Translations under genes and position numbers: made by a program
Part shown: positions 30,473 through 37,319 of the stretch, piece after piece
Layout of the letters: each line of letters starts with the position of its first letter
How positions within the stretch are numbered: the first letter of the stretch is position 1
The notes under the pieces: generated by a model
The model's input: the letters and a program-made list of their open reading frames with translations, nothing else
What the model was told of the DNA's origin: nothing
Database searches by the model: none
Source: Spirochaetaceae bacterium
GTDB lineage: Bacteria; Spirochaetota; Spirochaetia; Treponematales; Breznakiellaceae
DNA: 37,319 nt
Assembly: GCA_031278215.1 (NCBI GenBank)
Contig: JAITKV010000040.1
Span: 1-37,319 of the forward strand
Direction: 5' to 3'

Positions 30473-31897
30473 TTAATCCTTTTTTGGGAGGTCCGGTCTT
30501 TTTTTGCCGGCGATTCTTTTTTTTCCGGGAGTTTCTTTGCCGGCGGCTTCTTTTTTGCCGGCGGCTTCATTGAAGAAGAAGCGGTGCAGCTCTTTAACCA
30601 GGCCCGGGGCTTCTTCGGCGTTCACGATAAAACTGGTGTTTACCTTGCTTGCCCCGTGGGAAACCATCTGTACCTGGATCCCCGCTTTTTTACAGAGCCC
30701 GAAGGCCTCGTGCAGTATTTCCGATGAATACCGTACATTCCCTATAATTGTTACAATGGCCTTATCTGTCTTTACCTCCACTCCGGCATATTCGGAAAGC
30801 TCCCGGATCACCGGTGTTAAATCCTCTTCCCCGTCCAAGGTAAGGGAAACAGAAACTTCACTGGTGGCCACCATGTCGATGGAAATGCCGTTCTTTGAAA
30901 ATTCGGAAAAGACCCGGGCTAAAAAGCCCGGTTGGCCAAGCATGCGGGTAGAAACAATGTCCACCAGGGTAACTTTTTTCTTGCTGGTTATGGCCCGGAT
31001 CCGGGGAGTATTTTTAACCGGCCCCGCCTCGATCCGGGTGCCGGGGGCGGCGGGGTTATAGGAATTCTTTACCAGCACCGGAGTCTTGCTTTTTATGCAG
31101 GGCTGCATGGCCCGGGGATGCAGTACCTGGGCGCCAAAATAGGCGAGTTCCGCCGCTTCTTCATAGGTAACGGTTTCCACCGGCCGGGCGTCTTTTACCA
31201 GGTTAGGATCCGCCGTAAGGATGCCGTCCACATCCTTCCATATTTGTACTTCCTCCGCCTTGCAGGCCGCGGCAATTACGGTGGCGGAAAGATCCGATCC
31301 CCCCCGGCCAAGGGTGGTGATGTTTCCATTTTCATCCTTGGCAATAAAGCCTGTAATTACCGGCAGCACCCCCTCTGCAACAAGGGTGGGGAAAAAGGAA
31401 GAAATACGAACCCAGCTTTCCCTGCGCAGCTCTGCCTGGCTGAACGCGGAATCGGAAAGGAATCCCGCGTCCCAGGCGTCAATGGCCCGGACGTTTAGCT
31501 TTAATGTATGCAGGTATGCGGCAACAATACGAATGGTGATCCGTTCCCCGAAAGACAATAGACAGTCCCGGGTTCTGCCGGTTAATTCTCTGGTAAGGGA
31601 CACCCCCGTAAGAAGACTTCCCAGTTCCCAAATAAGGTTCTTAATTTCCCGTTGCAGCGGCGACCCCAGTTTAAGTTCGGAAATCGTGGAAAGGTATAGT
31701 TCCTCTATTTTTTCTATGGACACAAAGCCCTTGCGCAGGGCCCCTCCGGCGGCTTCCAGCAAGTAGTCCGTGGTGTCCCCCATGGCGGAAAGAACCAGCA
31801 CCGGTTTTGACCTAATCTTGGCCTTAACAATTTCCGCCACATTCCGTATCCGTTCGGCGTTGGCAAGTGAACTGCCGCCAAATTTCATCACTACCAT
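30473..31897 (-). CDS. lysC: Aspartate kinase (monofunctional, class III type)
   Basis: A 474-residue enzyme with the aspartokinase start [55 protein letters not shown], and two ACT domains in the C-terminal third ([20 protein letters not shown] and [17 protein letters not shown]). It phosphorylates aspartate, the entry to lysine, threonine, methionine and DAP synthesis, and the ACT domains suggest feedback by lysine. After the last ACT strand is an odd basic tail of about 28 residues rich in Lys, Gly and Ala ([19 protein letters not shown]). ATG 31897 has AAGGA upstream; a TTG one codon earlier is unlikely. The LRR gene upstream is on the same strand, 42 bp away. Confidence 0.94.
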   Translation of the reverse strand: MVVMKFGGSSLANAERIRNVAEIVKAKIRSKPVLVLSAMGDTTDYLLEAAGGALRKGFVSIEKIEELYLSTISELKLGSPLQREIKNLIWELGSLLTGVSLTRELTGRTRDCLLSFGERITIRIVAAYLHTLKLNVRAIDAWDAGFLSDSAFSQAELRRESWVRISSFFPTLVAEGVLPVITGFIAKDENGNITTLGRGGSDLSATVIAAACKAEEVQIWKDVDGILTADPNLVKDARPVETVTYEEAAELAYFGAQVLHPRAMQPCIKSKTPVLVKNSYNPAAPGTRIEAGPVKNTPRIRAITSKKKVTLVDIVSTRMLGQPGFLARVFSEFSKNGISIDMVATSEVSVSLTLDGEEDLTPVIRELSEYAGVEVKTDKAIVTIIGNVRYSSEILHEAFGLCKKAGIQVQMVSHGASKVNTSFIVNAEEAPGLVKELHRFFFNEAAGKKEAAGKETPGKKRIAGKKRPDLPKKD

Positions 31898-31939
31898 CAA
31901 AAATCCTTATCTTGGACGGGGGGTCCGGGATCCGTTATT

Positions 31940-32770
31940 TTATTCGCCAATCGACCATGTTCCTTCGGTATAGATATAGGTTCCACTTCTTCTTCCCTGG
32001 GAGTTATAGTAGGTATCAAAGCTTGAATCGCTGGAAAAAAGCAGGTTTTCATGGGTGTCGTAATAGTTAACCCTGGTACTAAAACTGTCGCCTTTCGGCC
32101 TGTTGTTAAAAGCCCGCTTGCCCACTTCTTCCAGCCCCGGAGGGATGGTGATACGGTTAAGCTCGTTATTAAAAAAAGCCCCGTCCCCTATGGTTTCGAC
32201 CCCGTCCCCTATGGTTAATACGGTGATCCGGTTGCCGGCAAAGGCCCCCTCTCCTATGGCGGTAATGCTTGTGGGAATGCTTACCCCCGTAAGCCGGTTT
32301 CCAAAAAACGCATAATCTTCTATGGCCGTAAGGGTATCGGGAAGTTCCACAGACCGGAGAAGGTTAACCTGAAAACAACCACGGGAAATAACCGTAAGGC
32401 CCGCGCCTATGCTTATCCTGACCAGTTGATTATTGGCAAAGGCGCCCACTCCCAGGGATCGAACATTATCCCCGATTACAAGTTCCGTAAGTTTGTTTTC
32501 CGCAAAGGCGCCCTTTCCTATGACGGTTATACTGTCCGGTATGGTAACCTTGGTAAGATCCTTTTTTGCAAAGGCATAGTCGCCAATGGCGGTTACGGGC
32601 ATATCGTTAATGACTTCGGGAATAACCACTTCTTTGGCAAAACCCTTACACCGGACAATGGTAAGCGTTCCGTTGTTTTCTTCCAGGGTTATGGAAAGCC
32701 CAGCCTGGGATTGAGAAAACCCGGGAAGACTTACAAAAAAGGGCAGAATTAAAAAAAACCGGAACTTCAC
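31940..32770 (-). CDS. Secreted BspA-like leucine-rich repeat protein
   Basis: A 276-residue exported protein with a signal peptide (KFRFFLILPFFVSLPGFSQ) and seven or eight repeats of about 23 residues of the LRR_5/BspA type (VTIPDSITVIGKGAFAENKL, LVIGDNVRSLGVGAFANNQL, and so on). The C-terminal 50 residues are Tyr/Ser-rich (YYDTHENLLFSSDSSFDTYY). Such proteins in treponemes mediate attachment to host or other bacteria. The start is GTG 32770: this is the only choice that gives a proper signal peptide. A good promoter lies immediately upstream, so the mRNA may be leaderless. In-frame ATGs further upstream run through the GH65-linked repeats. Confidence 0.85.
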   Translation of the reverse strand: MKFRFFLILPFFVSLPGFSQSQAGLSITLEENNGTLTIVRCKGFAKEVVIPEVINDMPVTAIGDYAFAKKDLTKVTIPDSITVIGKGAFAENKLTELVIGDNVRSLGVGAFANNQLVRISIGAGLTVISRGCFQVNLLRSVELPDTLTAIEDYAFFGNRLTGVSIPTSITAIGEGAFAGNRITVLTIGDGVETIGDGAFFNNELNRITIPPGLEEVGKRAFNNRPKGDSFSTRVNYYDTHENLLFSSDSSFDTYYNSQGRRSGTYIYTEGTWSIGE

Positions 32771-32778
32771 AATACTAC

Positions 32779-32807
32779 AGTATATCACAGCTAAACATCC
32801 ATGACAA
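32779..32807 (-). promoter_or_regulatory. Promoter of the LRR protein gene
   Basis: On the minus strand TTGTCA (32802-32807), 17 bp, TATACT (32779-32784). Eight bases separate the -10 box from GTG 32770, placing the transcription start within about 3 nt of the start codon. Confidence 0.65.
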
Positions 32808-32889
32808 TAGAAATGCCGGATCATCGGCAATTTTCGGTTTCCAAAAAAACAAGACCGGAAAAATGCTGCGATCGCCAAGCCCCAGGGCC

Positions 32890-32991
32890 GGGCCGGGTAA
32901 GGAACATCTGTCCCGGCGGCGCCGGGCCGGGCAAGAAACATTTATCCCGGCCGCGCCGGGCTGGGTAAGGAACATTTATCCGGACCGGCGT
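32890..32991. repeat. 34-bp tandem repeats after the GH65 gene (three units)
   Basis: Units at 32890-32923, 32924-32957 and 32958-32991 share GGGCCGGGTAAGGAACAT and TCCCGG; the third is the most diverged. On the minus strand each of the first two can fold into a CCGGG/CCCGG stem. The last unit overlaps the final codons and stop of the GH65 gene, so the array grew from the gene's end into the intergenic space. Confidence 0.85.
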
Positions 32992-35261
32992 TTTAAAGCG
33001 GTACTTAGCGAATCCGCCAAGGTATAAGTCTTGCCGTACACGGTTATTTTTTTTTCCGCACCGGAAAGCAGGGTAAAGGTTGCCGACGAAAAGGTAATAG
33101 CAGCCTGGATCCTGCTGCCCCGGTAACAGATGCGAAAACGGTAGCCCCTCCACGGATCGGGAATGTCCGGATCAAAGGAAAGGCCTTTTTCCCCGATCCG
33201 CAGCCCCGCGAAGCCGTAGACAATGGCCATCCAGACCCCTCCCATATTGGCGGTATGGATGCCGTCCATGGTATTGCCGTGGGTATTGTACAGATCCAGC
33301 ATGGCCGAATCGCCAAAATAACGGTAGGCCTTTTCACGGTACCCAAGTTTAGAAGCGACGATGCTGAATATACAGGTGGAAAGGGAAGAATCGTGGGTGG
33401 TGATTTTTTCGTAGTACAAAAAGGATCTTTGTATGGTCTGCGGATCCTGTTGATCTTCAAAGATAAAATGGGCCAGAACCGTATCGGCCTGCTTGCATAC
33501 CTGGTGGCGGTACAAGTGCAAAGGATGATAATGAAGCAGCAGTGGAAAATCTTCTTTAGGCGTATTGGCCAGGTCCCACTTTTTTTTGGAAAGGAACGAA
33601 TCGTCTTGGGGGTTAATTCCCAGTTCCGCATCGTAGGGAATATACATGGCCTTTTCCGCCCGGGAAAAGGTTTGTATTTCTTCAGGCACAAGGCCTATCC
33701 GGGCCGCCAGGGGATTAATCCATCCTGAATCCGCAAGCATGTGATAGAACCGTACCGCCCAATGGAGGTTGAATTTTGCCGAAAGATTGGTAAAGTAATT
33801 GTTGTTTACCATGCAGGTATATTCATCGGGGCCCGTTACGCCGTGGATCTGAAAGGTTCCCTGGCTCCAGGAACCGGTATCGATCCAGAGCCGGGCGCAT
33901 TCAAAGACTATCTCCGCGCCCTTTTCGGCGATGAACGCAAAATCTTCGGTGGCAAGATAATAGGAAACCACCGACCAGGCCACGTCTCCGTTAATATGGT
34001 ACTGGGCGGTTCCCGCGGGAAAATAGCCGGAACATTCCCTGCCCATGATGGTACGCCAGGGAAACAGGGCGCCCTTTTTGTGCCCCAGGATCCGGGCGTT
34101 TTTTCTGGCCTCGTCCAGGATGGCGTAGCGGTACGAAATAAGGTTCCTGCAGATGGCGCTCCGGGTTAAGGCGAAAAAAGGCTCTATGTACATTTCCGTA
34201 TCCCAGAAAAAATGCCCCTCATAGCCCTCTCCGCTTAATCCCTTGGCGGCTATGCTGCCCTTGTCGTCTCTGCCCGCAGATTGAAGCAGCTGGTACATAT
34301 TGTACTTTACCGCATCGGAAAGCTTTTCGTCCCCGTCTATTTCAAGGAAGGCGCTTTCCCAGAATTCTTCAAGGTATTCTTCCTGACTGCGGTATATGTC
34401 ATCGGCGCCGGCTTCGACGGCCCGGCGCAGTTCTTCCCCCGCGGCTTCTTCACAGTCTTCGCGGCGAAGGCTGTCGGTAAAGATAGAATACTTTAAAAGC
34501 CGCAGGGTTTTGCCCTTTCCAAGGGCGCCGCCGATTTGCGTCTTCGCCCCCCCGGGGGAAGCTTCGGTGCTGAGGGTAATGGCCTTTCCCCCTTCTATGA
34601 CATGGTCCACCGCGGTGCAGACCAGGATCCCCGATTTTGAGGCTTCGCTGGTAATAAACGAAGCGGCCCCTTCTGTTCTGCCCCGAACCGGAAGCAGGTG
34701 GCGAAAACTTTCGGCGGCCACCCGGGGATCGCCGGACTTGCTGTAGTTTTTTATGTCCCCCCGGTGGGTGGAAACAAAACGAAGGTTCCCCTGAAAATTC
34801 AACGCGGTAACGGAATAGTCGATAAGAAAAAGGGGAAGCCGGGTAAAAGAGGCGACCCGGCGGATAAGGATTTCCACTTCCTTTCCCCGGGGGGAACGCC
34901 AAAGCATGCGGCGCGCGGTGTAGCCTTTTTTCATATCCAGAATTCTTTCGCCCTTAAGCAGCCGCCCGGTAAAAAGGCTGAATTCTTCGCCCCCAAGAAA
35001 AAGTTTAATTCCCTGGGTATCGGCCACATTCAGCATGGTCTGCTTTTCTTCTACCAGGCCGTAGAGTTTTTCTGCCTGCTTCATCCCGGCAAAATCATAG
35101 ACGCCGTTTATGTAGGAACCCCGGATACTTTCTATGCCTTCGGGATACCCTTCTTCAAAGTTGGAACGAACCCCCAGGTAACCGTTGGCGTTGTGAAAGA
35201 TCGTTTCATCCAGAAGCAGGGCGCCGGGATCCTCCGGCCGTATTTCTTTCCGGTACTGCAC
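32976..35261 (-). CDS. Glycoside hydrolase family 65 disaccharide phosphorylase
   Basis: A 761-residue enzyme with the full GH65 architecture: an N-terminal beta-sandwich (NANGYLGVRSNFEEGYPEG), a linker, an (alpha/alpha)6 catalytic domain (GYEGHFFWDTEMYIEPFF, QYHINGDVAWSV, HGVTGPDEYTCMVNNNYFTN), and a C-terminal jelly-roll. Glu480 in GPDEY corresponds to the general acid of maltose phosphorylase. These enzymes split an alpha-glucosyl disaccharide (maltose, kojibiose, nigerose or trehalose) with phosphate to beta-glucose 1-phosphate and a free sugar; specificity cannot be read. There is no signal peptide, which fits use of imported sugar. It starts at GTG 35261, six bases after the permease stop, in the same operon. 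Confidence 0.9.
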   Translation of the reverse strand: MQYRKEIRPEDPGALLLDETIFHNANGYLGVRSNFEEGYPEGIESIRGSYINGVYDFAGMKQAEKLYGLVEEKQTMLNVADTQGIKLFLGGEEFSLFTGRLLKGERILDMKKGYTARRMLWRSPRGKEVEILIRRVASFTRLPLFLIDYSVTALNFQGNLRFVSTHRGDIKNYSKSGDPRVAAESFRHLLPVRGRTEGAASFITSEASKSGILVCTAVDHVIEGGKAITLSTEASPGGAKTQIGGALGKGKTLRLLKYSIFTDSLRREDCEEAAGEELRRAVEAGADDIYRSQEEYLEEFWESAFLEIDGDEKLSDAVKYNMYQLLQSAGRDDKGSIAAKGLSGEGYEGHFFWDTEMYIEPFFALTRSAICRNLISYRYAILDEARKNARILGHKKGALFPWRTIMGRECSGYFPAGTAQYHINGDVAWSVVSYYLATEDFAFIAEKGAEIVFECARLWIDTGSWSQGTFQIHGVTGPDEYTCMVNNNYFTNLSAKFNLHWAVRFYHMLADSGWINPLAARIGLVPEEIQTFSRAEKAMYIPYDAELGINPQDDSFLSKKKWDLANTPKEDFPLLLHYHPLHLYRHQVCKQADTVLAHFIFEDQQDPQTIQRSFLYYEKITTHDSSLSTCIFSIVASKLGYREKAYRYFGDSAMLDLYNTHGNTMDGIHTANMGGVWMAIVYGFAGLRIGEKGLSFDPDIPDPWRGYRFRICYRGSRIQAAITFSSATFTLLSGAEKKITVYGKTYTLADSLSTALKRRSG

Positions 35262-35267
35262 GGGAAC

Positions 35268-36107
35268 CTACTTTACCGCACCGGCGGCCACTCCCTTAAT
35301 AATGTACTTCTGGGAGAAAAGATAAAACACTATGACCGGAATAATGGTAAGCATCAGCCCCGCCATGGCCATGTTCCACTGGATCGAAAACTCGCCAAAG
35401 AAGGACGCCGTTGAAAGGGGAATGGTTCTGTGGGCCCTGCTGGTCAGCACCAGCGAGGGAAGCAGGTAATCGTTCCAGATCCAGATTACATCCAGCACCA
35501 TGACGGTAACGGTAACGGGCTTAAGGATAGGAAAGACAATGTGCCAGAACACCTGAAAATTATTGCAGCCGTCGATAATTGCCGCCTCTTCCAGCGAAAG
35601 GGGCACGGATTTAACAAAGCCGTGGTACAGAAACACCGCCATACTGGCGCCGAAGCCTATGTTCATGTAGATAAGGGCCCCCAGGGTATCTACCATCGGG
35701 ATTCCCAGTTTGTTCCGGATTCCCCCCATTACCTGCATCAGGGGCATCATAAGGGTTTGGAAGGGGATAAGCATGGTGGTAACAAAAACCATAAAGATGA
35801 TCTTAGAAAGCCTGTTATTCCTCCGCACCAGCATCCAGGCGCACATGGAAGAAAACACCACAATAAAACATATTGAAATTACGGTAACAAGAAAGGAATT
35901 GCCCAGGGCCGAAAGAAAATTCATCCTGCCCATGGCGGCGGTGTAATACTGAAAACTGAACGTTTTGGGAAGGGCCAGAATATTTTCGTACAGTTCCGCC
36001 CGGTTTTTAAACGAATTAACCAGGACTATATATGCGGGAAACAGATACAGGAGGCAAAAAATAAGGCACCCAATATTTAAGGCTGCAAACTTTGCGGGAT
36101 TTTTCAT
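35268..36107 (-). CDS. ABC sugar transporter permease, MalG-type (CUT1)
   Basis: A 279-residue inner-membrane permease with six predicted helices and the ATPase-docking EAA loop EEAAIIDGCNNFQVFWHIVF followed by PILKP. The C-terminal YIIKGVAAGAVK is typical of MalG-like permeases. With the partner permease and binding protein it imports a carbohydrate, most likely the substrate of the GH65 enzyme. No ATPase gene is in the window; CUT1 systems often share one MsmK-like ATPase encoded elsewhere. ATG 36107 overlaps the upstream stop (ATGA) and has GGAGG-rich sequence before it. Confidence 0.92.
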   Translation of the reverse strand: MKNPAKFAALNIGCLIFCLLYLFPAYIVLVNSFKNRAELYENILALPKTFSFQYYTAAMGRMNFLSALGNSFLVTVISICFIVVFSSMCAWMLVRRNNRLSKIIFMVFVTTMLIPFQTLMMPLMQVMGGIRNKLGIPMVDTLGALIYMNIGFGASMAVFLYHGFVKSVPLSLEEAAIIDGCNNFQVFWHIVFPILKPVTVTVMVLDVIWIWNDYLLPSLVLTSRAHRTIPLSTASFFGEFSIQWNMAMAGLMLTIIPVIVFYLFSQKYIIKGVAAGAVK

Positions 36108-36982
36108 TTTATCTCCACCTCCTGTCTCTTGGTAATGCTTACCTGAATGGTGGTAATTACGGCGACAATAATAAAGAACACAATGGCCTTAGCCTGTCCG
36201 TAGCCGTAATTGTTCAGAAAGAAAATTTCATGGTAAATATTCATGGCAAAAAGTTCGGTTGAATTATAGGGCCCCCCTCCGGTAAGAGACAGGTTGACGT
36301 CAAAGATTTTAAAACAGTACGAAAGGGAAAGAAAAAGGCAGATGGTAAAGGACTGCATGATCAGGGGAAACCGGATCCTGAACAGGGTGGTCCAAAAACC
36401 GGCGCCGTCCACATGGGCCGCTTCGATCACTTCGTCGGGGATGGACTGGATGCCGGTAATATAGATGATCATGATATAACCAGCCATCTGCCAGGTGGTG
36501 ACAACCATAAGGCCCACCAGGGCCATCCTTGGGTCCAGAAGCCAGTTAAAAAATACCGCGGTAAACCCCGTTGCTTCTCCTATGGCCTTGAAGGCTTCGC
36601 CGAGGATAAATTTCCAGATATAGCCAAGGATAAGGCCGCCTATCATATACGGGGCAAACACCATGGTCCGGGCGGCGTTCCGCACCCTAAGGCCGGTGGT
36701 AACGATAAGGGCAAACGCAAGGCCCAGGACGTTTATCGTAACAATCGACAAAAGGGTAAAGACAACGGTATACCCCGCGGACGAGAGAAAACGCCGATCT
36801 CCGGCAAGGCGGATAAAATTCGACAGCCCCACAAAGACCTTGGGGTTAAGGGGCAGGCCGTCCCAGGAAAAAAACGCGTAGCCGATCCCGATAATAAAGG
36901 GGATGATCACCACCGTGGCAAAGACAAACAGCAGAGGAACCGTAAACAGGGCATACCAGCCGGGGCCGCGAAATTGTTTCAT
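36104..36982 (-). CDS. ABC sugar transporter permease, MalF-type (CUT1)
   Basis: A 292-residue inner-membrane permease with six predicted helices (LFTVPLLFVFATVVIIPFII at the start) and the EAA loop IEAAHVDGAGFWTTLFRIRF followed by PLI. It pairs with the MalG-type permease. ATG 36982 was chosen because it starts the protein just before the first membrane helix; a TTG at 37039 lies inside the upstream hairpin. There is no Shine-Dalgarno. The 145-bp gap to the binding-protein gene is filled by two hairpins, which may lower expression of the permeases relative to the binding protein. Confidence 0.9.
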   Translation of the reverse strand: MKQFRGPGWYALFTVPLLFVFATVVIIPFIIGIGYAFFSWDGLPLNPKVFVGLSNFIRLAGDRRFLSSAGYTVVFTLLSIVTINVLGLAFALIVTTGLRVRNAARTMVFAPYMIGGLILGYIWKFILGEAFKAIGEATGFTAVFFNWLLDPRMALVGLMVVTTWQMAGYIMIIYITGIQSIPDEVIEAAHVDGAGFWTTLFRIRFPLIMQSFTICLFLSLSYCFKIFDVNLSLTGGGPYNSTELFAMNIYHEIFFLNNYGYGQAKAIVFFIIVAVITTIQVSITKRQEVEIK

Positions 36983-37029
36983 ACTATCTATATTAAACCA
37001 GACCCTAAGTAAAAGCCTACTCTGTTGAG

Positions 37030-37060
37030 GCTTTCCCAAAACTTCAGTTTTTGGGAAAGC
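37030..37060. repeat. Hairpin with the AAAACTTCAGTTT core (copy 2)
   Basis: Perfect 12-bp arms GCTTTCCCAAAA (37030-37041) and TTTTGGGAAAGC (37049-37060) around a 7-nt loop. The centre (37038-37050) is identical to 2189-2201. No U-tract follows on either strand, so processing or mRNA protection is more likely than termination. Confidence 0.7.
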
Positions 37061-37090
37061 TACCTTAGATTTAGAGGCGCCCGCTAATTA

Positions 37091-37128
37091 GTGTCTGTCC
37101 ATAATGTAGACACATTATAGACAAACGC
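37091..37128. mobile_element. MITE-like palindromic element, short copy (38 bp)
   Basis: Begins with the same GTGTCTGTCC as the long copy and ends with AGACAAACGC; the interior is a near-perfect 11-bp stem (GTCCATAATGT with ACATTATAGAC). TA flanks both ends. The terminal C supplies the last base of the TAG stop of the binding-protein gene on the minus strand. Removing the element and one TA restores TAA. Confidence 0.65.
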
Positions 37129-37319
37129 TACTTATTCGCCGCAACCCAGGCATTGTCCAGGGCCGTAAGGAATTCCTCGCCGCTCATGCGGGAAGCAAAA
37201 AACTGCTGGGCCACCGGCGCAAGGTGAACTTCGATGATCCCCGCGGGCCAGAAATTAAAGGCCCAGGGAATAATTTTGCCGGAAGAAGCGTAACGGGAAA
37301 CATCGGCGGACAGCGGATC
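37128..37319 (-). CDS. ABC sugar transporter substrate-binding protein, C-terminal end (partial)
   Basis: The frame is open to the window edge and ends at TAG 37128-37130, giving 63 residues. The end MSGEEFLTALDNAWVAANK and the preceding IPWAFNFWPAGIIEVHLAPV are typical of CUT1 extracellular solute-binding proteins. It would deliver the sugar to the two permeases encoded next. The signal peptide and most of the protein are outside the window. Its stop codon is formed by the inserted palindromic element. Confidence 0.82.
   Translation of the reverse strand, partial: DPLSADVSRYASSGKIIPWAFNFWPAGIIEVHLAPVAQQFFASRMSGEEFLTALDNAWVAANK

Noticed and set aside
32771-32941. Upstream extension of the LRR protein
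   Set aside because: It would run through the 34-bp repeats and the promoter and bury the signal peptide internally.
32890-32991. CRISPR-like array
   Set aside because: The 34-bp units are contiguous and diverge gradually, with no unique spacers and no cas genes.

Overview
The window looks like a piece of a spirochaete chromosome, most likely a GC-rich Treponema of the termite-gut type. This is an inference from a 286-residue periplasmic-flagellum core flagellin (FlaB), several large membrane-bound class III nucleotidyl cyclases, a BspA-like leucine-rich repeat protein, lax spirochaete lipoboxes and an ATP-type hexokinase. Coding density is high. There are no phage genes, transposases or CRISPR arrays.

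Layout. 1-5.7 kb: the end of gltX overlapping an arginase gene, then on the minus strand an outer-membrane protein, a Sir2 deacylase, a membrane-anchored cyclase and a DUF554 protein. 5.7-13.1 kb: a PAP2-like/mutarotase-like two-domain ORF, an RluA-type pseudouridine synthase, an NFACT (Rqc2/FbpA-like) protein, hexokinase and an endonuclease/exonuclease/phosphatase-family lipoprotein. 13.3-17.2 kb: a plus-strand operon of an SH3b protein, an M48 metalloprotease lipoprotein and a CHASE2 adenylate cyclase, ending in a hairpin-rich insertion. 17.4-24.7 kb: a very large sensor with a defective cyclase domain, flaB with a clear terminator and a long structured leader, a COG4324 aminopeptidase, and two overlapping genes for degenerate cyclase-like proteins. 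24.7-28.8 kb: a DUF2259 secreted protein, an integral membrane protein, a dolichol/phytol-kinase-like protein, tRNA-Val(CAC) inside a rearranged repeat, and a Cache-PAS sensor that ends without an output domain. 28.8-31.9 kb: the lysine/diaminopimelate operon lysC-dapB-dapA. 31.9-37.3 kb: a secreted LRR protein, then a minus-strand carbohydrate operon (solute-binding protein, two CUT1 permeases, GH65 disaccharide phosphorylase).

How the genes fit together. The GH65 phosphorylase and ABC importer would bring in and phosphorolyse an alpha-linked disaccharide; the hexokinase could feed the free sugar into glycolysis. lysC-dapB-dapA supply DAP/lysine. The five cyclase-fold proteins within about 22 kb dominate the signalling content. 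Two have all catalytic residues, one has substitutions at two catalytic positions, and two adjacent ones look complementary: one keeps the metal-binding aspartates, the other keeps the transition-state asparagine.

Most unusual non-coding content: (1) a small palindromic element present as a 170-bp and a 38-bp copy, both inserted at a TA inside what was probably a TAA stop codon, each turning it into TAG; (2) a tRNA-Val locus with a duplicated 5' half, an extended acceptor stem and a stray anticodon-arm copy; (3) a recurring start architecture in which a -10 box lies only 6-11 nt upstream of the start codon with no Shine-Dalgarno, suggesting leaderless mRNAs; (4) 34-bp tandem stem-loop repeats after the GH65 gene. 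All assignments were made by reading the sequence; no database search was run.
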